From the NCBI RefSeq assembly GCF_002091955.1, contig NZ_MKKY01000059.1, positions 79,011 through 143,010 on the forward strand: a stretch of 64,000 nucleotides of DNA, written 5' to 3'. The notes beneath the pieces were generated by a model. The model searched no databases, was not told where the DNA came from, and was given only the letters and a program-made list of their open reading frames with translations. A program made the translations under genes and the position numbers. The DNA is from Rhodococcus sp. 1168. GTDB taxonomy: Bacteria; Actinomycetota; Actinomycetes; Mycobacteriales; Mycobacteriaceae. Position 1 is the first letter of the stretch; each line of letters begins with the position of its first letter. Below, in pieces: positions 20,073-29,791 of this stretch.

Positions 20073-20926
20073 TGCGTAAACCACCGATACGCAACCCGAC
20101 GCCTTCACTGCTGAAGTCATTGATGAGCGAGCACCTCGACCCAGGGTATGCAGCGGCTTCGGCGACCAAGGCGTCGAGAACCCCACGCCGGACCCCTACA
20201 GACGTGGTTCTTGCCGTCGTCGGCGTAGTACTCATAGGCAGTGTCTTCGGTGTGGCGCTGTCCCGGGTCGACGTCCTCAGGTCGGACGCGTCCGGTCAGG
20301 TGCACGACTTGGTGGAGACCGTACGCGAGGCAGAAAGCCGGTCCGACACTATGGAACGAACTCGGGCGACTCTCGCCGGCGAGGTCGAGTCGGCCCGGTC
20401 GAGCGTCCTACAGAGCGACAACGACGGCGCATCGATTCTGAGTTCGCTGAGGCGAATCGAGTCTGCGGCAGGTGCTGAAACCTCGTCCGGGGCAGGCATT
20501 GCCGTTGTGGTCACCGAGCCGCCCGCATCGGAAAACCTGTCCGACGTTTCACAGAAGAAACGTGGAAGGTCTGCGGCCACTGTGCTGGATCGAGATCTTC
20601 AAGTGGTCGTGAATTCACTGTGGGCGAGTGGTGCCGAGGCGATTGCCGTCAACGGTATTCGAATCGGCCCGAACGTAACGATCAGACAGGCGGGTGGCGC
20701 CATGCTGGTAGACAACCATCCGGTCTTCTCCCCGTACGAGGTCGACGCAATCGGGTCGCCTGAGCAGCTTCAGGTTCGATTCGCGGTAAGTGATGCCCAC
20801 CTGAGAATGTCAGCGCTCACTCAGCTCTACGATGTCGGGTTCGAAGTGCGGTCCGAGGATTCACTCGAACTGCCCGCAGCCGCAATCAGGACTGCACCGC
20901 GTGCACAGCAGGAAGGCGGAAGGTGA
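20072..20926 (+). CDS. DUF881 membrane-anchored protein (Rv1823-like)
   Basis: A 284-residue DUF881 protein. One transmembrane helix (DVVLAVVGVVLIGSVFGVALS, about residues 45-65) is followed by a coiled-coil-like stretch and the DUF881 domain (GIAVVVTEPP, VVVNSLWASGAEAIAVNGIRI, NHPVFSPYEVDAIG). The domain probably lies outside the membrane. Function is unknown; DUF881 and small basic proteins sit together in actinobacterial clusters. ATG 20072 overlaps the pgsA stop, so translation is coupled. Confidence 0.88.
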   Translation: MRKPPIRNPTPSLLKSLMSEHLDPGYAAASATKASRTPRRTPTDVVLAVVGVVLIGSVFGVALSRVDVLRSDASGQVHDLVETVREAESRSDTMERTRATLAGEVESARSSVLQSDNDGASILSSLRRIESAAGAETSSGAGIAVVVTEPPASENLSDVSQKKRGRSAATVLDRDLQVVVNSLWASGAEAIAVNGIRIGPNVTIRQAGGAMLVDNHPVFSPYEVDAIGSPEQLQVRFAVSDAHLRMSALTQLYDVGFEVRSEDSLELPAAAIRTAPRAQQEGGR

Positions 20927-21345
20927 CACAGGAACGTAACGAAGGGGCAGCGAATTCTATGTCCGACGACCGTGCCACACATGCTATGAACAGGCGAGGC
21001 GGCGGGCTGGTTCTGCTGGCATTCCTGGCTCTCGGGATCGGGGTGCTGATCGGAACCGTGTCCGGCCCGCAGATTCCCGGAGCAGTCGCTCCCTATCTAC
21101 CGATCGCCGTAGTCGCTGCGCTCGATGCGGTGTTCGGCGGACTCAGAGCTTATCTGGACGAAATCTTCGATTCGAAGGTCTTCGTCGTCTCGTTCGTCTT
21201 CAACGTGCTCGTCGCAGCACTCATCGTGTGGCTGGGAGATCAGCTCGGAGTGGGTACACAGCTGTCGACGGCCATCGTCGTGGTTCTAGGCATCCGGATC
21301 TTCGGTAATGCCGCAGCCTTGCGTCGTCGACTGTTCGGGGCCTGA
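20923..21345 (+). CDS. Small basic protein, DUF1290 (Rv1824-like)
   Basis: A 140-residue membrane protein; ATG 20959 or 20986 could also be used. Three hydrophobic helices contain the DUF1290 pattern LPIAVVAALDAVFGGLRA and FVVSFVFNVLVAALIVWLGDQLG. Its GTG start overlaps the preceding TGA as GTGA. It is flanked by two DUF881 genes in the same order as Rv1823-Rv1825. Function is unknown; the conserved trio suggests a membrane complex. Confidence 0.9.
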   Translation: MTQERNEGAANSMSDDRATHAMNRRGGGLVLLAFLALGIGVLIGTVSGPQIPGAVAPYLPIAVVAALDAVFGGLRAYLDEIFDSKVFVVSFVFNVLVAALIVWLGDQLGVGTQLSTAIVVVLGIRIFGNAAALRRRLFGA

Positions 21346-21350
21346 CCGCA

Positions 21351-22058
21351 GTGGCAAGAGAGGGAAAGCACGAGTTCCACGCCGATCGGCGCCGACGCAG
21401 GGCGATCGTGTTCGGTTCGTTGACGATCGTGTTGATGATCGCCCTCGGGATCGGTTTGGCGGCGCAGGTTCGCGTGAACGACAGCGAGAACTCACTCGAC
21501 AGCGCGCGTCCTGGAGATCTTCTCGTCCTTCTGGACAATTTGGGTCGTCGAGAAGCAGCGCTCCGTGAAGACATCACGTCGCTACAGGACACCCTGGTGA
21601 CACTGCAGCAGGAGGATGGCGGCTCTGGTGCCGCGCTCACAGAAGCGCGCGAGCGTCTCGACGCCTTGTCGGTACTCGTAGGGACCGTGCCTGCAACGGG
21701 TCCCGGCATCGTGATGACGATAGAAGACCCGCGGACCGGCGTCGGTTCGGAGGTTCTCGTGGACGCGTTGCAAGAGCTGCGAGCGGCGGGCGCGGAAACG
21801 GTGCAGATCGCAGGCAGTGACAACGATGGGGTTCGTATCGGATTGGACTCGTGGATCGCGGGGAGTGCAGGGGCGGTCGTTGTGGACGGACAGAAGGTAA
21901 GCGCACCGTTCGTCTACACCGCAGTCGGCGATCCGGCGACGCTGGCCGCAGCGTTGGATATTCCTGGCGGGGTGGTCGATACGGTCGCCAGGAATGGAGG
22001 TCAATGCCGGATTACCCAATCGAAGCAGGTCACCGTGTCCGCCTTGCGAGACTCATGA
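21351..22058 (+). CDS. DUF881 membrane-anchored protein (Rv1825-like)
   Basis: A 235-residue DUF881 protein with an N-terminal membrane helix (about residues 18-40), a short coiled coil (RREAALREDITSLQDTLVTLQQE) and the DUF881 domain (GPGIVMTIEDPRTGVGSEVLVDALQELRAAGAETVQI). It is the second member flanking the small basic protein, with only five bases between genes. The soluble domain is expected outside the membrane. Function is unknown. Confidence 0.9.
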   Translation: MAREGKHEFHADRRRRRAIVFGSLTIVLMIALGIGLAAQVRVNDSENSLDSARPGDLLVLLDNLGRREAALREDITSLQDTLVTLQQEDGGSGAALTEARERLDALSVLVGTVPATGPGIVMTIEDPRTGVGSEVLVDALQELRAAGAETVQIAGSDNDGVRIGLDSWIAGSAGAVVVDGQKVSAPFVYTAVGDPATLAAALDIPGGVVDTVARNGGQCRITQSKQVTVSALRDS

Positions 22059-22129
22059 TCACGTCAATACGCTCATCGAGCAAAACCCAGCATCACCGCC
22101 CGGTGAGCTGAGATGAAAGGACTGCCGAA

Positions 22130-22534
22130 TTGAGCGAGATCGAGCTGCCTACCGATTTGTTCTACACACCCGAACACGAGTGGGTGCAGCGAGTGGGCCC
22201 ATCCAGCGTTCGGGTTGGTATCACCGACTATGCACAGGCGCAATTGGGTGATGTCGTGTTCGTACAGCTGCCTTCTGTCGGTGACGACGTCGTCGCCGGG
22301 TCCTCCATGGGCGAGGTCGAATCGACCAAAAGTGTGTCCGACGTGTTCGCGCCTCTGACCGCCAAAGTTATTGCCGTCAATGAAGATTTGGAGGCAGATC
22401 CGGAAAAGGTGAATTCGGGACCTTACACCGATGGGTGGTTGGTCGAGCTGGAGGTCTCCTCGGTAGAGGATTTGGACGCGGCAGTGTCAGAGATGCTCGA
22501 TGCGGGCGGATATGCTGCCACTACGACCGAGTAA
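22130..22534 (+). CDS. gcvH: Glycine cleavage system H protein
   Basis: A 134-residue lipoyl carrier of the glycine cleavage system. It shuttles the aminomethyl group from glycine between the P, T and L proteins. The lipoylated lysine is in GEVESTKSVSDVFAP; HEWVQR and PYTDGWLVELEV are family hallmarks. The start is TTG 22130, eight bases after GAAAGGA. Its partner gcvP is encoded 3.2 kb downstream behind a glycine riboswitch; gcvT is not in the window. Confidence 0.96.
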   Translation: MSEIELPTDLFYTPEHEWVQRVGPSSVRVGITDYAQAQLGDVVFVQLPSVGDDVVAGSSMGEVESTKSVSDVFAPLTAKVIAVNEDLEADPEKVNSGPYTDGWLVELEVSSVEDLDAAVSEMLDAGGYAATTTE

Positions 22535-22710
22535 CCAGCGGACGCGAGCTGAAGCAACCGTCTACACCCATGCCCGTCCGCAAGGTACGGTCGTTGTTGT
22601 GCAGTTGTCGTGTCGGGGCGCAGGTCCGTAGGAACACAGAACAAGCAAACTATTTTTGCGATGACCGTGGTGTGAGTCGCCAGGGTGCAGAGGACTGAGA
22701 AGGAGAAACG

Positions 22711-23208
22711 GTGAGCGAGAACGACAACGACGGCATCTACGGAGAGTCGCCAGCGGAAACAACTTCGGTTTTTCGTGCGGATTTCTTGCAGGAGCTGGAT
22801 AACTCGGCGACGAGCCAGACCTCGGAGGCCCCGGTGTCGGGCGTGGAAGGCCTGCCCGTCGGATCTGCTCTTCTCGTCGTGAAGAGAGGGCCCAATGCAG
22901 GGTCTCGATTCCTGCTGGACCAGCCGACGACTTCTGCCGGCCGTCATCCGGACAGTGACATCTTTTTGGACGATGTCACTGTGAGCCGGCGTCATGCCGA
23001 GTTCCGTCAGGACGAGGACGAGTTTCAGGTGGTCGACGTCGGAAGCTTGAACGGAACCTATGTCAACCGCGAGCCTGTCGACTCGGCTGTGCTCACCAAC
23101 GGTGACGAGGTCCAGATCGGCAAGTTTCGCCTGGTATTCCTGACCGGTCCACGCGGCGGCGCCGGATCCCAGGTCGGCGAATCGTCTGCGGGTGCGGGCA
23201 GCCAGTGA
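22711..23208 (+). CDS. garA: FHA-domain metabolic regulator GarA (OdhI)
   Basis: A 165-residue protein. The N-terminus carries the ETTSVF motif phosphorylated by PknB and PknG in relatives. The FHA domain (about residues 60-145) has GRHPDSDI, SRRHAEF and LNGTYVN. Unphosphorylated GarA inhibits 2-oxoglutarate dehydrogenase and glutamate dehydrogenase and activates glutamate synthase, so it steers the 2-oxoglutarate node. It starts with GTG after GAAGGAGAAAC and overlaps the next gene. The acidic C-terminal tail is somewhat longer than in mycobacteria. Confidence 0.94.
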   Translation: MSENDNDGIYGESPAETTSVFRADFLQELDNSATSQTSEAPVSGVEGLPVGSALLVVKRGPNAGSRFLLDQPTTSAGRHPDSDIFLDDVTVSRRHAEFRQDEDEFQVVDVGSLNGTYVNREPVDSAVLTNGDEVQIGKFRLVFLTGPRGGAGSQVGESSAGAGSQ

Positions 23209-23942
23209 CCGCCGTCGGGCAGCAGTCTCCTGGGGGGATGTCGATTGGCTCCGTCCTCGATCGACTTCGGCCCGACTTTCCTGATGTCACGATTTCGAAG
23301 ATTCGATTCCTCGAAGCGGAGGGGTTGATTTCGCCCGAGCGCACAGCGTCCGGCTACCGCCGTTTCTCGATCGCCGATTGCGAGCGATTGAGATATGTGT
23401 TGACGGCGCAGCGAGATCAATACCTTCCGCTGAAGGTGATCAAAGAGCAGCTCGAAGCCATCGATAGCGGCGTCGCGCGAGTCGAGCGTGCAGAGGATGC
23501 GCCTCGTCGACCGCGTGGCCTGAGTATCGCTCCTGGTGAGGTGTCACCTGAAGAGTTTCTCGCCGATCGTGAGGTCAGAGTCAGTAAGGCCGACCTCATG
23601 GAACGGGCGGGTGTCGACGAGGCATTCGTGACAGAACTCATTCGAGGCGGCCTACTGACGCCGGGCCAGGCCGGTTTCTACGATGAGGGCTCGATAACTC
23701 TCGCGCGGACTGCGAAAGCGATGTTGCAATTCGGTCTCGAGGTCCGGCATCTGCGTGCCTTCAAATTGGCTGCCGATCGAGAAGCCGGTTTGGTAGCGCA
23801 AATCGCCGGACCAGTTGCGAAGGGCCGAGATGCCGGAGCACGGGACCGAGCCGAAGAAATGATCAGAGAGCTGGCTGCGCTGTCTTTGACGCTGCACACT
23901 TGTCTGGTCAAAGCTGCGGTGCGCGGTGCGCTCGACCGCTGA
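23205..23942 (+). CDS. MerR family cell-division regulator FtsR-like (Rv1828-like)
   Basis: A 245-residue MerR-type regulator. The HTH reads SIGSVLDRLRPDFPDVTISKIRFLEAEGLISPERTASGYRRF, followed by a long helix and a C-terminal domain typical of Rv1828/FtsR. The Corynebacterium homologue activates ftsZ. No metal ligands are seen. The GTG start overlaps the garA stop as GTGA, so it is made together with GarA. The gene order garA-ftsR is conserved. Confidence 0.88.
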   Translation: MTAVGQQSPGGMSIGSVLDRLRPDFPDVTISKIRFLEAEGLISPERTASGYRRFSIADCERLRYVLTAQRDQYLPLKVIKEQLEAIDSGVARVERAEDAPRRPRGLSIAPGEVSPEEFLADREVRVSKADLMERAGVDEAFVTELIRGGLLTPGQAGFYDEGSITLARTAKAMLQFGLEVRHLRAFKLAADREAGLVAQIAGPVAKGRDAGARDRAEEMIRELAALSLTLHTCLVKAAVRGALDR

Positions 23943-24070
23943 GCGTTCGCCGCGTTTCGTGTTCATCCCTAGGCCAGCCTCCGCCTGGCGGTCGATTCCA
24001 ATAGACTTGGATGCAGTGGGCGGACCCAGGCCTGCGGCCCGATTTTCAACGCATATGGGAGGCAGAGGCA

Positions 24071-24544
24071 ATGAGTGAGATGCGTGTTGTCGGTATCCGT
24101 GTCGAGCAGCCTCAAAATCAGCCTGTCCTGTTGCTGCGCGAAGCCGATGGAGAGCGGTACCTACCCATTTGGATCGGGCAGACCGAAGCTGCCGCCATCG
24201 TGCTCGAACAGCAGGGCGTGCAGCCGGGCAGGCCATTGACGCACGACTTGATCAAGGACTTGATCGGCGCTTTGGGACACACGTTGAAGGAAGTTCGCAT
24301 CGTGGACCTTCAGGAGGGCACGTTCTATGCTGATCTGGTCTTCGACAAGGACATCCGAGTTTCGGCCCGTCCTTCGGACTCCATCGCGATCGCGTTGCGG
24401 GCGGGCGTCCCGATCTTTGCCGAGGAGCCTGTCCTCTCCGAAGCGGGACTCCTGATGCCCAACGAGCGCGAAGACGAAGTCGAGAAGTTCAAGGAGTTCC
24501 TGGAGTCGGTTTCGCCGGACGATTTCAAAGCCACGGACGGCTGA
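24071..24544 (+). CDS. Bifunctional nuclease family protein (BFN/DUF151, Rv1829-like)
   Basis: A 157-residue DUF151 protein from ATG 24071. It has the conserved RVVGIRVEQPQNQPVLLLREADGERYLPIWIGQTEAAAI and DLIGALGHTLKEVRI blocks and SARPSDSIAIALR. Plant and bacterial members were described as bifunctional DNase/RNase, but the role in actinobacteria is unclear. It follows ftsR after 128 bases and keeps the Rv1828-Rv1829-Rv1830 order. Confidence 0.88.
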   Translation: MSEMRVVGIRVEQPQNQPVLLLREADGERYLPIWIGQTEAAAIVLEQQGVQPGRPLTHDLIKDLIGALGHTLKEVRIVDLQEGTFYADLVFDKDIRVSARPSDSIAIALRAGVPIFAEEPVLSEAGLLMPNEREDEVEKFKEFLESVSPDDFKATDG

Positions 24545-24815
24545 TTTCCTCGATTCGGTAACGAAAGAGTCTCAACCTCAACTTTAGGTTCAGGTTTACG
24601 GCGCGTTGCGTTGATTGTCTCTCCTCGGCCCAATAGCGTTCCCGTTGTGAAGTACGAAGTCGACGATCGTGTGTCGTCGGTTCGCACCGGGGCGTAGTCT
24701 TGCCGGATAGCGGAGTGGATTTCACGCAGAAGTACACCGGGATAGCCACCCGGTCGGACCGCTATCGTCATGGTCCGGACAGCAGCGTCGAGACATCCGA
24801 AGAGGGAGCAAGTAA

Positions 24816-25493
24816 GTGGAAGATCAGCCGCAGGGACGCCACCATAGTTCAGCGGGCGCGATGCCGGACGGTGCTGAATCGGTGGATACCTCGAATGCAG
24901 ATCTGCCGGCGCAGCCCCCATCGGACGCCACGACGACGCCCCTAGTGCCCGACTTTCAGCCGGGGTTGTTCCCGGACGATTCCGTTCCGGACGAACTCGT
25001 GGGATACCGAGTCCCGAGCGCATGCCAGATTGCCGGCATCACCTATCGTCAGCTCGACTATTGGGCGCGTACCGGGCTGGTGGTTCCGTCCATTCGCAGT
25101 GCAGCGGGTTCGGGTAGTCAACGGCTGTACTCGTTCAAGGACATGCTGGTTCTCAAGATCGTCAAGCGTTTACTCGACACCGGCATTTCTCTGCAGAACA
25201 TACGAGTAGCGGTAGATCACCTTCGCAAGCGCGGCGTTGGAGACTTGGCAAACATCACCCTGTTCTCCGACGGCACCAGTGTGTACGAGTGCACGTCCGC
25301 GGAGGAAGTAGTCGATTTGCTGCAGGGCGGCCAAGGGGTGTTCGGTATCGCCGTCAACGGAGCGATGCGCGAACTGACTGGTCTGATCGCCGACTTCCCA
25401 GCCGAGCGTGCAGACGGCGGAGAGTCCGAGACGAGTCCCGAAGATGAACTCGCGTCCCGCCGCAAGACTCGGGCCAGCCGCAAGACAGGATAG
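24816..25493 (+). CDS. MerR family regulator (Rv1830-like)
   Basis: A 225-residue regulator starting with GTG 24816 behind GAGGGAGC. An unstructured N-terminus (about 60 residues) precedes the [45 protein letters not shown] and a long dimerisation helix. The C-terminus is charged and basic. The M. tuberculosis homologue Rv1830 has been linked to cell-division control. TAGACT at its stop codon may be the -10 box of the downstream riboswitch-gcvP transcript. The 271 bases before it show no gene. Confidence 0.87.
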   Translation: MEDQPQGRHHSSAGAMPDGAESVDTSNADLPAQPPSDATTTPLVPDFQPGLFPDDSVPDELVGYRVPSACQIAGITYRQLDYWARTGLVVPSIRSAAGSGSQRLYSFKDMLVLKIVKRLLDTGISLQNIRVAVDHLRKRGVGDLANITLFSDGTSVYECTSAEEVVDLLQGGQGVFGIAVNGAMRELTGLIADFPAERADGGESETSPEDELASRRKTRASRKTG

Positions 25494-25510
25494 ACTTCGA
25501 GCGTCGCGCT

Positions 25511-25740
25511 TGCGCGGGAGAGTTCCGGGACAGCCAGTCTCGGACGCCGAAGGAGCAATACCTCCCCGTCAATCTCTCAGGCACACGGACCGTGTGAGCT
25601 TCGACGTCTCTGGAAAGTGATGGGAGTACCCATCCGCCCAAGGTGAAAAGACGGCCGGACAGCTCCTCGAGTCCGGATCGGCTGAATCTCTCAGGCGCTC
25701 GTTTCGGTGAGCACGCGACAGAGGGGGAGGATCCGACCCT
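25511..25740 (+). promoter_or_regulatory. Tandem glycine riboswitch upstream of gcvP
   Basis: Two glycine aptamers lie in a row. Aptamer 1 (about 25511-25620) has GCGGGAGAG, GCCGAAGGAGCAA and AATCTCTCAGGCA. Aptamer 2 (about 25621-25735) has GATGGGAG, CGCCCAAGGTG and AATCTCTCAGGCGC. These repeat the conserved core of the class, with the short linker that allows the two aptamers to pair. Glycine binding should switch on gcvP, the P protein directly after it. The 3' part runs to within 30 bases of the gcvP start. Confidence 0.93.
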
Positions 25741-25766
25741 GTCGTACGCACACCTTGGAGCGCCCC

Positions 25767-28646
25767 GTGACCGAAAGTTCTTCCAGCACAGCTGATCCGC
25801 AATCGGTGAAGGCAGTGTTCGCCGACCGACACATTGGTCCGGACAGTAGCGAACTCGAACAAATACTTCAGGTTGTCGGCGTCGCGTCGTTGGATGAACT
25901 TGCGGCCCGTGCGGTGCCGAAGTCGATTCTCGATCTCGCGTCGTCTTCAGGTATCAGTGACGGTCTCGAAACTCTGCCGGAGCCGGTGGGCGAACATCAG
26001 GCCCTTGCCGAGTTGGCGGCCCTCGCCTCACAGAACACAGTGGCGACGTCGATGATCGGTCTCGGCTACTACGACACGCTGACGCCCCCGGTGTTGACTC
26101 GCGGAATACTCGAAAACCCAGCGTGGTATACCGCGTACACGCCTTACCAGCCGGAGATAAGTCAAGGTCGCTTGGAGGCGCTGCTCAACTTTCAGACGAT
26201 GGTGTCCGATCTGACCGGCATGGAAGTGGCCAACGCGTCGATGCTCGACGAGTCCACTGCGGCCGCCGAGGCCATGACGCTTCTTCGCCGGGCGAATCGT
26301 AAGTCGACGTCATCGCGTTTCCTCGTGGACATCGATGTGTTCCCGCAGACTCATGCGATCCTCCGAACCAGGGCTGAGCCGCTGGGCATCGAATTGGTGT
26401 TCACCGATCTGGCCAAGGGTCTTCCCGAAGGTGACTTCTTCGGTGTACTTGCGCAGACGCCCGGTGCCTCGGGTGCGTTGGTCGACCACACGGACACGAT
26501 CACGCGAGCACACGAGGCAGGTGCGCTCGTTGCGATCGGGGCAGACCTGTTGGCGCTGGCTTTGCTCACCCCGCCCGGTGAAGCGGGCGCGGACGTATGT
26601 TTCGGCACCACTCAGCGCTTCGGTGTACCTATGGGTTACGGCGGACCACACGCCGGGTATCTGGCAGTGCGTTCGCAACATTCGAGGCAGCTTCCAGGCC
26701 GTCTGGTCGGGGTGTCAGTCGACGCGGACGGAGACCTCGCCTACCGGCTTGCCCTGCAGACCAGGGAACAGCACATCCGTCGCGAGAAGGCGACCTCGAA
26801 CATCTGCACCGCTCAGGTTCTGCTGGCGATCGTGGCGGCTATGTACGCCAGCTATCACGGAAGCGAGGGACTGCGAGCGATTGCGCGCCAAGTGAATTCG
26901 CACGCACGACGGCTTGCCGGCAGCCTTTCGGGTTCTGGCGTGGAATTGGTTTCGAGCCATTTTTTCGACACGGTCACGGCGATCGTTCCGGGACGCGCGC
27001 AAGGCATCGTTGATGCGGCCAAGGGTGCCGGTATCAATCTCCGATTCATCGATGCCGACAGAGTCGGAGTGTCCTGCGACGAGGCCACCACTTCAGCCCA
27101 GGTCGACGCCGTTCTGCGAGCCTTCGAAGCGGGTGACTCCGTTTCCGAGTCGATCGAGTCCATTCCGGCGAGCCTGGTGCGAACTTCGGAGTTCTTGACC
27201 CACCCGGCTTTCACTCGCCACCGCTCCGAGACCTCGATGCTCCGCTACCTGCGGATGCTCTCGGACAAAGACATTGCGCTCGACAGAAGCATGATCCCTC
27301 TCGGCTCGTGCACGATGAAACTCAATGCAACCGCGGAAATGGAGTCGATCACCTGGCCACAATTCGCACGGCTGCACCCCTTCGCTCCCGATGACGACAC
27401 GGTAGGAATACGTTCTGTCATAGCCGATGTCGAGAAGTGGTTGGTCGACATCACCGGTTACGACGCCGTGAGTCTGCAGCCCAACGCGGGAAGCCAGGGG
27501 GAATATGCAGGATTGCTCGCTATCCGTAACTATCACCTCGGGCGGGGGGACAGTCACCGTGACGTCTGCCTGATTCCGTCGAGCGCACACGGCACGAATG
27601 CTGCCTCTGCCGTCATGGTGGGTATGAAGGTCGTCGTGGTGGCATGCCGTAGCAATGGCGATGTCGATGTCGACGACCTACGGGCCAAAATCGATCAGCA
27701 TTCCGGTTCGTTGGCGGCGATCATGATCACCTATCCGTCGACCCACGGTGTCTACGAGCACGAGATCGACGACATCTGCGCACTCGTGCACGATGCAGGC
27801 GGTCAGGTGTACGTGGACGGGGCAAACTTGAATGCTCTTGTCGGCCTTGCCCGCCCGGGCCGTTTCGGTGGTGACGTAAGCCATCTGAATCTGCACAAGA
27901 CGTTCTGCATTCCGCACGGTGGCGGCGGCCCCGGTGTCGGTCCGATCGGAGTACGCAGTCACCTGCAGCCATACCTTCCCGGGCACCCCCTACGAGCCGA
28001 CCTCGGGGGCGGTCCCGCGGTTTCGGGCGCGCCGTTCGGCAGCGCGTCGATCCTCACCATCACGTGGGCATACATCCGCATGATGGGCGCGGTGGGACTG
28101 CGTCGCGCGACGCTCACCGCCATCGCGTCGGCAAACTACATAGCCCGGCGTCTGGACGAGCACTTTCCGGTTCTCTACACCGGCGACAACGGGATGGTCG
28201 CGCACGAGTGCATCCTCGATCTTCGAGGGTTGACCAAAGCGACGGGCGTCACGGTCGACGATGTCGCCAAGCGTCTTGCCGACTATGGGTTCCATGCGCC
28301 GACGATGAGCTTCCCCGTCGCAGGCACCTTGATGGTCGAGCCGACCGAGAGTGAAAATTTGGACGAGATCGACGCCTTCTGCGATGCCATGATCGCGATC
28401 CGCGCTGAGGTCGATCGAGTCGGCGCAGGGGAGTGGCCAGTGGAAGACAACCCACTTCGCGGTGCGCCGCACACTGCAAAAAGCCTCGTGGGTGAATGGA
28501 ATCACCCATATTCGAGGGCTGAGGCAGTGTTCCCCGACGCAGTGAACGGAAGGGCGAAGGTCTGGCCGTCAGTGCGAAGAATCGATGGGGCACACGGAGA
28601 TCGAAACCTCGTGTGCTCATGCCCGCCGATCGAGGCCTTCGCCTGA
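25767..28646 (+). CDS. gcvP: Glycine dehydrogenase (decarboxylating), P protein
   Basis: A 959-residue PLP enzyme that decarboxylates glycine and loads the aminomethyl group on GcvH. Both homologous halves are present: the first with [42 protein letters not shown] sequence, the second with the PLP lysine in [16 protein letters not shown] and [13 protein letters not shown] 25767 follows GGAG by seven bases. Expression is under the riboswitch directly upstream. Its end is two bases from the convergent phosphoesterase stop. Confidence 0.97.
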   Translation: MTESSSSTADPQSVKAVFADRHIGPDSSELEQILQVVGVASLDELAARAVPKSILDLASSSGISDGLETLPEPVGEHQALAELAALASQNTVATSMIGLGYYDTLTPPVLTRGILENPAWYTAYTPYQPEISQGRLEALLNFQTMVSDLTGMEVANASMLDESTAAAEAMTLLRRANRKSTSSRFLVDIDVFPQTHAILRTRAEPLGIELVFTDLAKGLPEGDFFGVLAQTPGASGALVDHTDTITRAHEAGALVAIGADLLALALLTPPGEAGADVCFGTTQRFGVPMGYGGPHAGYLAVRSQHSRQLPGRLVGVSVDADGDLAYRLALQTREQHIRREKATSNICTAQVLLAIVAAMYASYHGSEGLRAIARQVNSHARRLAGSLSGSGVELVSSHFFDTVTAIVPGRAQGIVDAAKGAGINLRFIDADRVGVSCDEATTSAQVDAVLRAFEAGDSVSESIESIPASLVRTSEFLTHPAFTRHRSETSMLRYLRMLSDKDIALDRSMIPLGSCTMKLNATAEMESITWPQFARLHPFAPDDDTVGIRSVIADVEKWLVDITGYDAVSLQPNAGSQGEYAGLLAIRNYHLGRGDSHRDVCLIPSSAHGTNAASAVMVGMKVVVVACRSNGDVDVDDLRAKIDQHSGSLAAIMITYPSTHGVYEHEIDDICALVHDAGGQVYVDGANLNALVGLARPGRFGGDVSHLNLHKTFCIPHGGGGPGVGPIGVRSHLQPYLPGHPLRADLGGGPAVSGAPFGSASILTITWAYIRMMGAVGLRRATLTAIASANYIARRLDEHFPVLYTGDNGMVAHECILDLRGLTKATGVTVDDVAKRLADYGFHAPTMSFPVAGTLMVEPTESENLDEIDAFCDAMIAIRAEVDRVGAGEWPVEDNPLRGAPHTAKSLVGEWNHPYSRAEAVFPDAVNGRAKVWPSVRRIDGAHGDRNLVCSCPPIEAFA

Positions 28647-28648
28647 AT

Positions 28649-29788
28649 CTATGCTCCGACGAGTTGCAGCATCGAGATTTCCGGTGGTGCTGCAACTCGT
28701 ACAGGAGGGCCCCACGCTCCGGCGCCGCGCGTGGTGAACAGGGTCGTGCCGCCGATTCGGTCCAGTCCCTCGACGCTTGGCTGCTGTAGCGGCACCAGAT
28801 AGCGCAGCGGCCAAATCTGACCCGCATGGGTGTGTCCGGACACTTGCATGTCCACTCCCATTTCGGAAGCCTCGTGCGCCTGCTTGGGTTGGTGGGCCAG
28901 GAGAAGGACGAATCGATCGGACTGACGCCCTTCGAGGGCAACGGTCAGATCTGGTTCGTAAGGCGCGGGTGCTGTCGCGTCGTTGATACCGGCGATGTCG
29001 ATGCTTACGCCGTTTCGCGTCACTTCCTGGCGATCGTTTCGCAAAACGGTGATCCCCAGAGTCGACCACAAGTCGAGCCACTTGCCACCGTCGTTGGCGT
29101 AGAACTCATGGTTACCACTGACTCCGAAGACGCCCAGTGGTGCCGAATACTCGCGTAGCGGTCCCAGATCGGAGCCGACGAGATCGACGGTCCCATCGAT
29201 GAGATCACCGTCCAGCAAGATCAGATCCGGGGCCTGCGCATTGATATCGTCGACGACCTTCTGAACGAAGGATTCCCCGCGGGCCGGTCCGACATGAAGG
29301 TCGGACACCAACGCGACTCGCAGCCCGTCGAATTCCGCCGGAAGTCGCTCGAGGGCAACCGTCGTAATAGTGATCCGCGGTTCGCTTGCTTCGAATACTC
29401 CATACGTGACTGCGGCGACGGACGCGACGGCAATCAGAGCAGAACCAAGTCTGTTCACCCGAAACCGGATAGCACCGGATTCGCGCCCGCGCAGCGACGA
29501 CACGATACGGACCCCGAGGGTGACAATCCCGACGAGCAGGGTTCCCAAAACCAGATACAGAATCACAGCAAGCCAAGTGAGTCCGAGGAATCCCGGCAAG
29601 CGAGCCCAACTCGGATCGAACAACCCGCCCGAACCGATACCCACGAGTGCCAGTGCCCACATGATTGCGAATACGGCACCTGCGACCAAAGAATAGGGCC
29701 GGGGGAGTCGAGTCCCGCGTACGAAACGGAGATGAATCACCAGGCATACCAATGCGAGGAAGATACCGAACGCAAGAAGTCGAGTCAT
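28649..29788 (-). CDS. Membrane-anchored metallophosphoesterase
   Basis: A 379-residue protein with four N-terminal hydrophobic helices (about residues 1-130) and a calcineurin-like phosphoesterase domain: LVSDLHVGPARG (D-x-H), LLDGDLIDG (GD), VSGNHEF (GNHE), a histidine in LLLAHQP and SGHTHAGQI (GHxH). This binds two metals and hydrolyses phosphoesters on the outer face or in the cytosol; the substrate is unknown. It lies three bases after the VWA gene, so it is in an operon with it. Confidence 0.9.
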   Translation of the reverse strand: MTRLLAFGIFLALVCLVIHLRFVRGTRLPRPYSLVAGAVFAIMWALALVGIGSGGLFDPSWARLPGFLGLTWLAVILYLVLGTLLVGIVTLGVRIVSSLRGRESGAIRFRVNRLGSALIAVASVAAVTYGVFEASEPRITITTVALERLPAEFDGLRVALVSDLHVGPARGESFVQKVVDDINAQAPDLILLDGDLIDGTVDLVGSDLGPLREYSAPLGVFGVSGNHEFYANDGGKWLDLWSTLGITVLRNDRQEVTRNGVSIDIAGINDATAPAPYEPDLTVALEGRQSDRFVLLLAHQPKQAHEASEMGVDMQVSGHTHAGQIWPLRYLVPLQQPSVEGLDRIGGTTLFTTRGAGAWGPPVRVAAPPEISMLQLVGA

Positions 29789-29791
29789 GTT

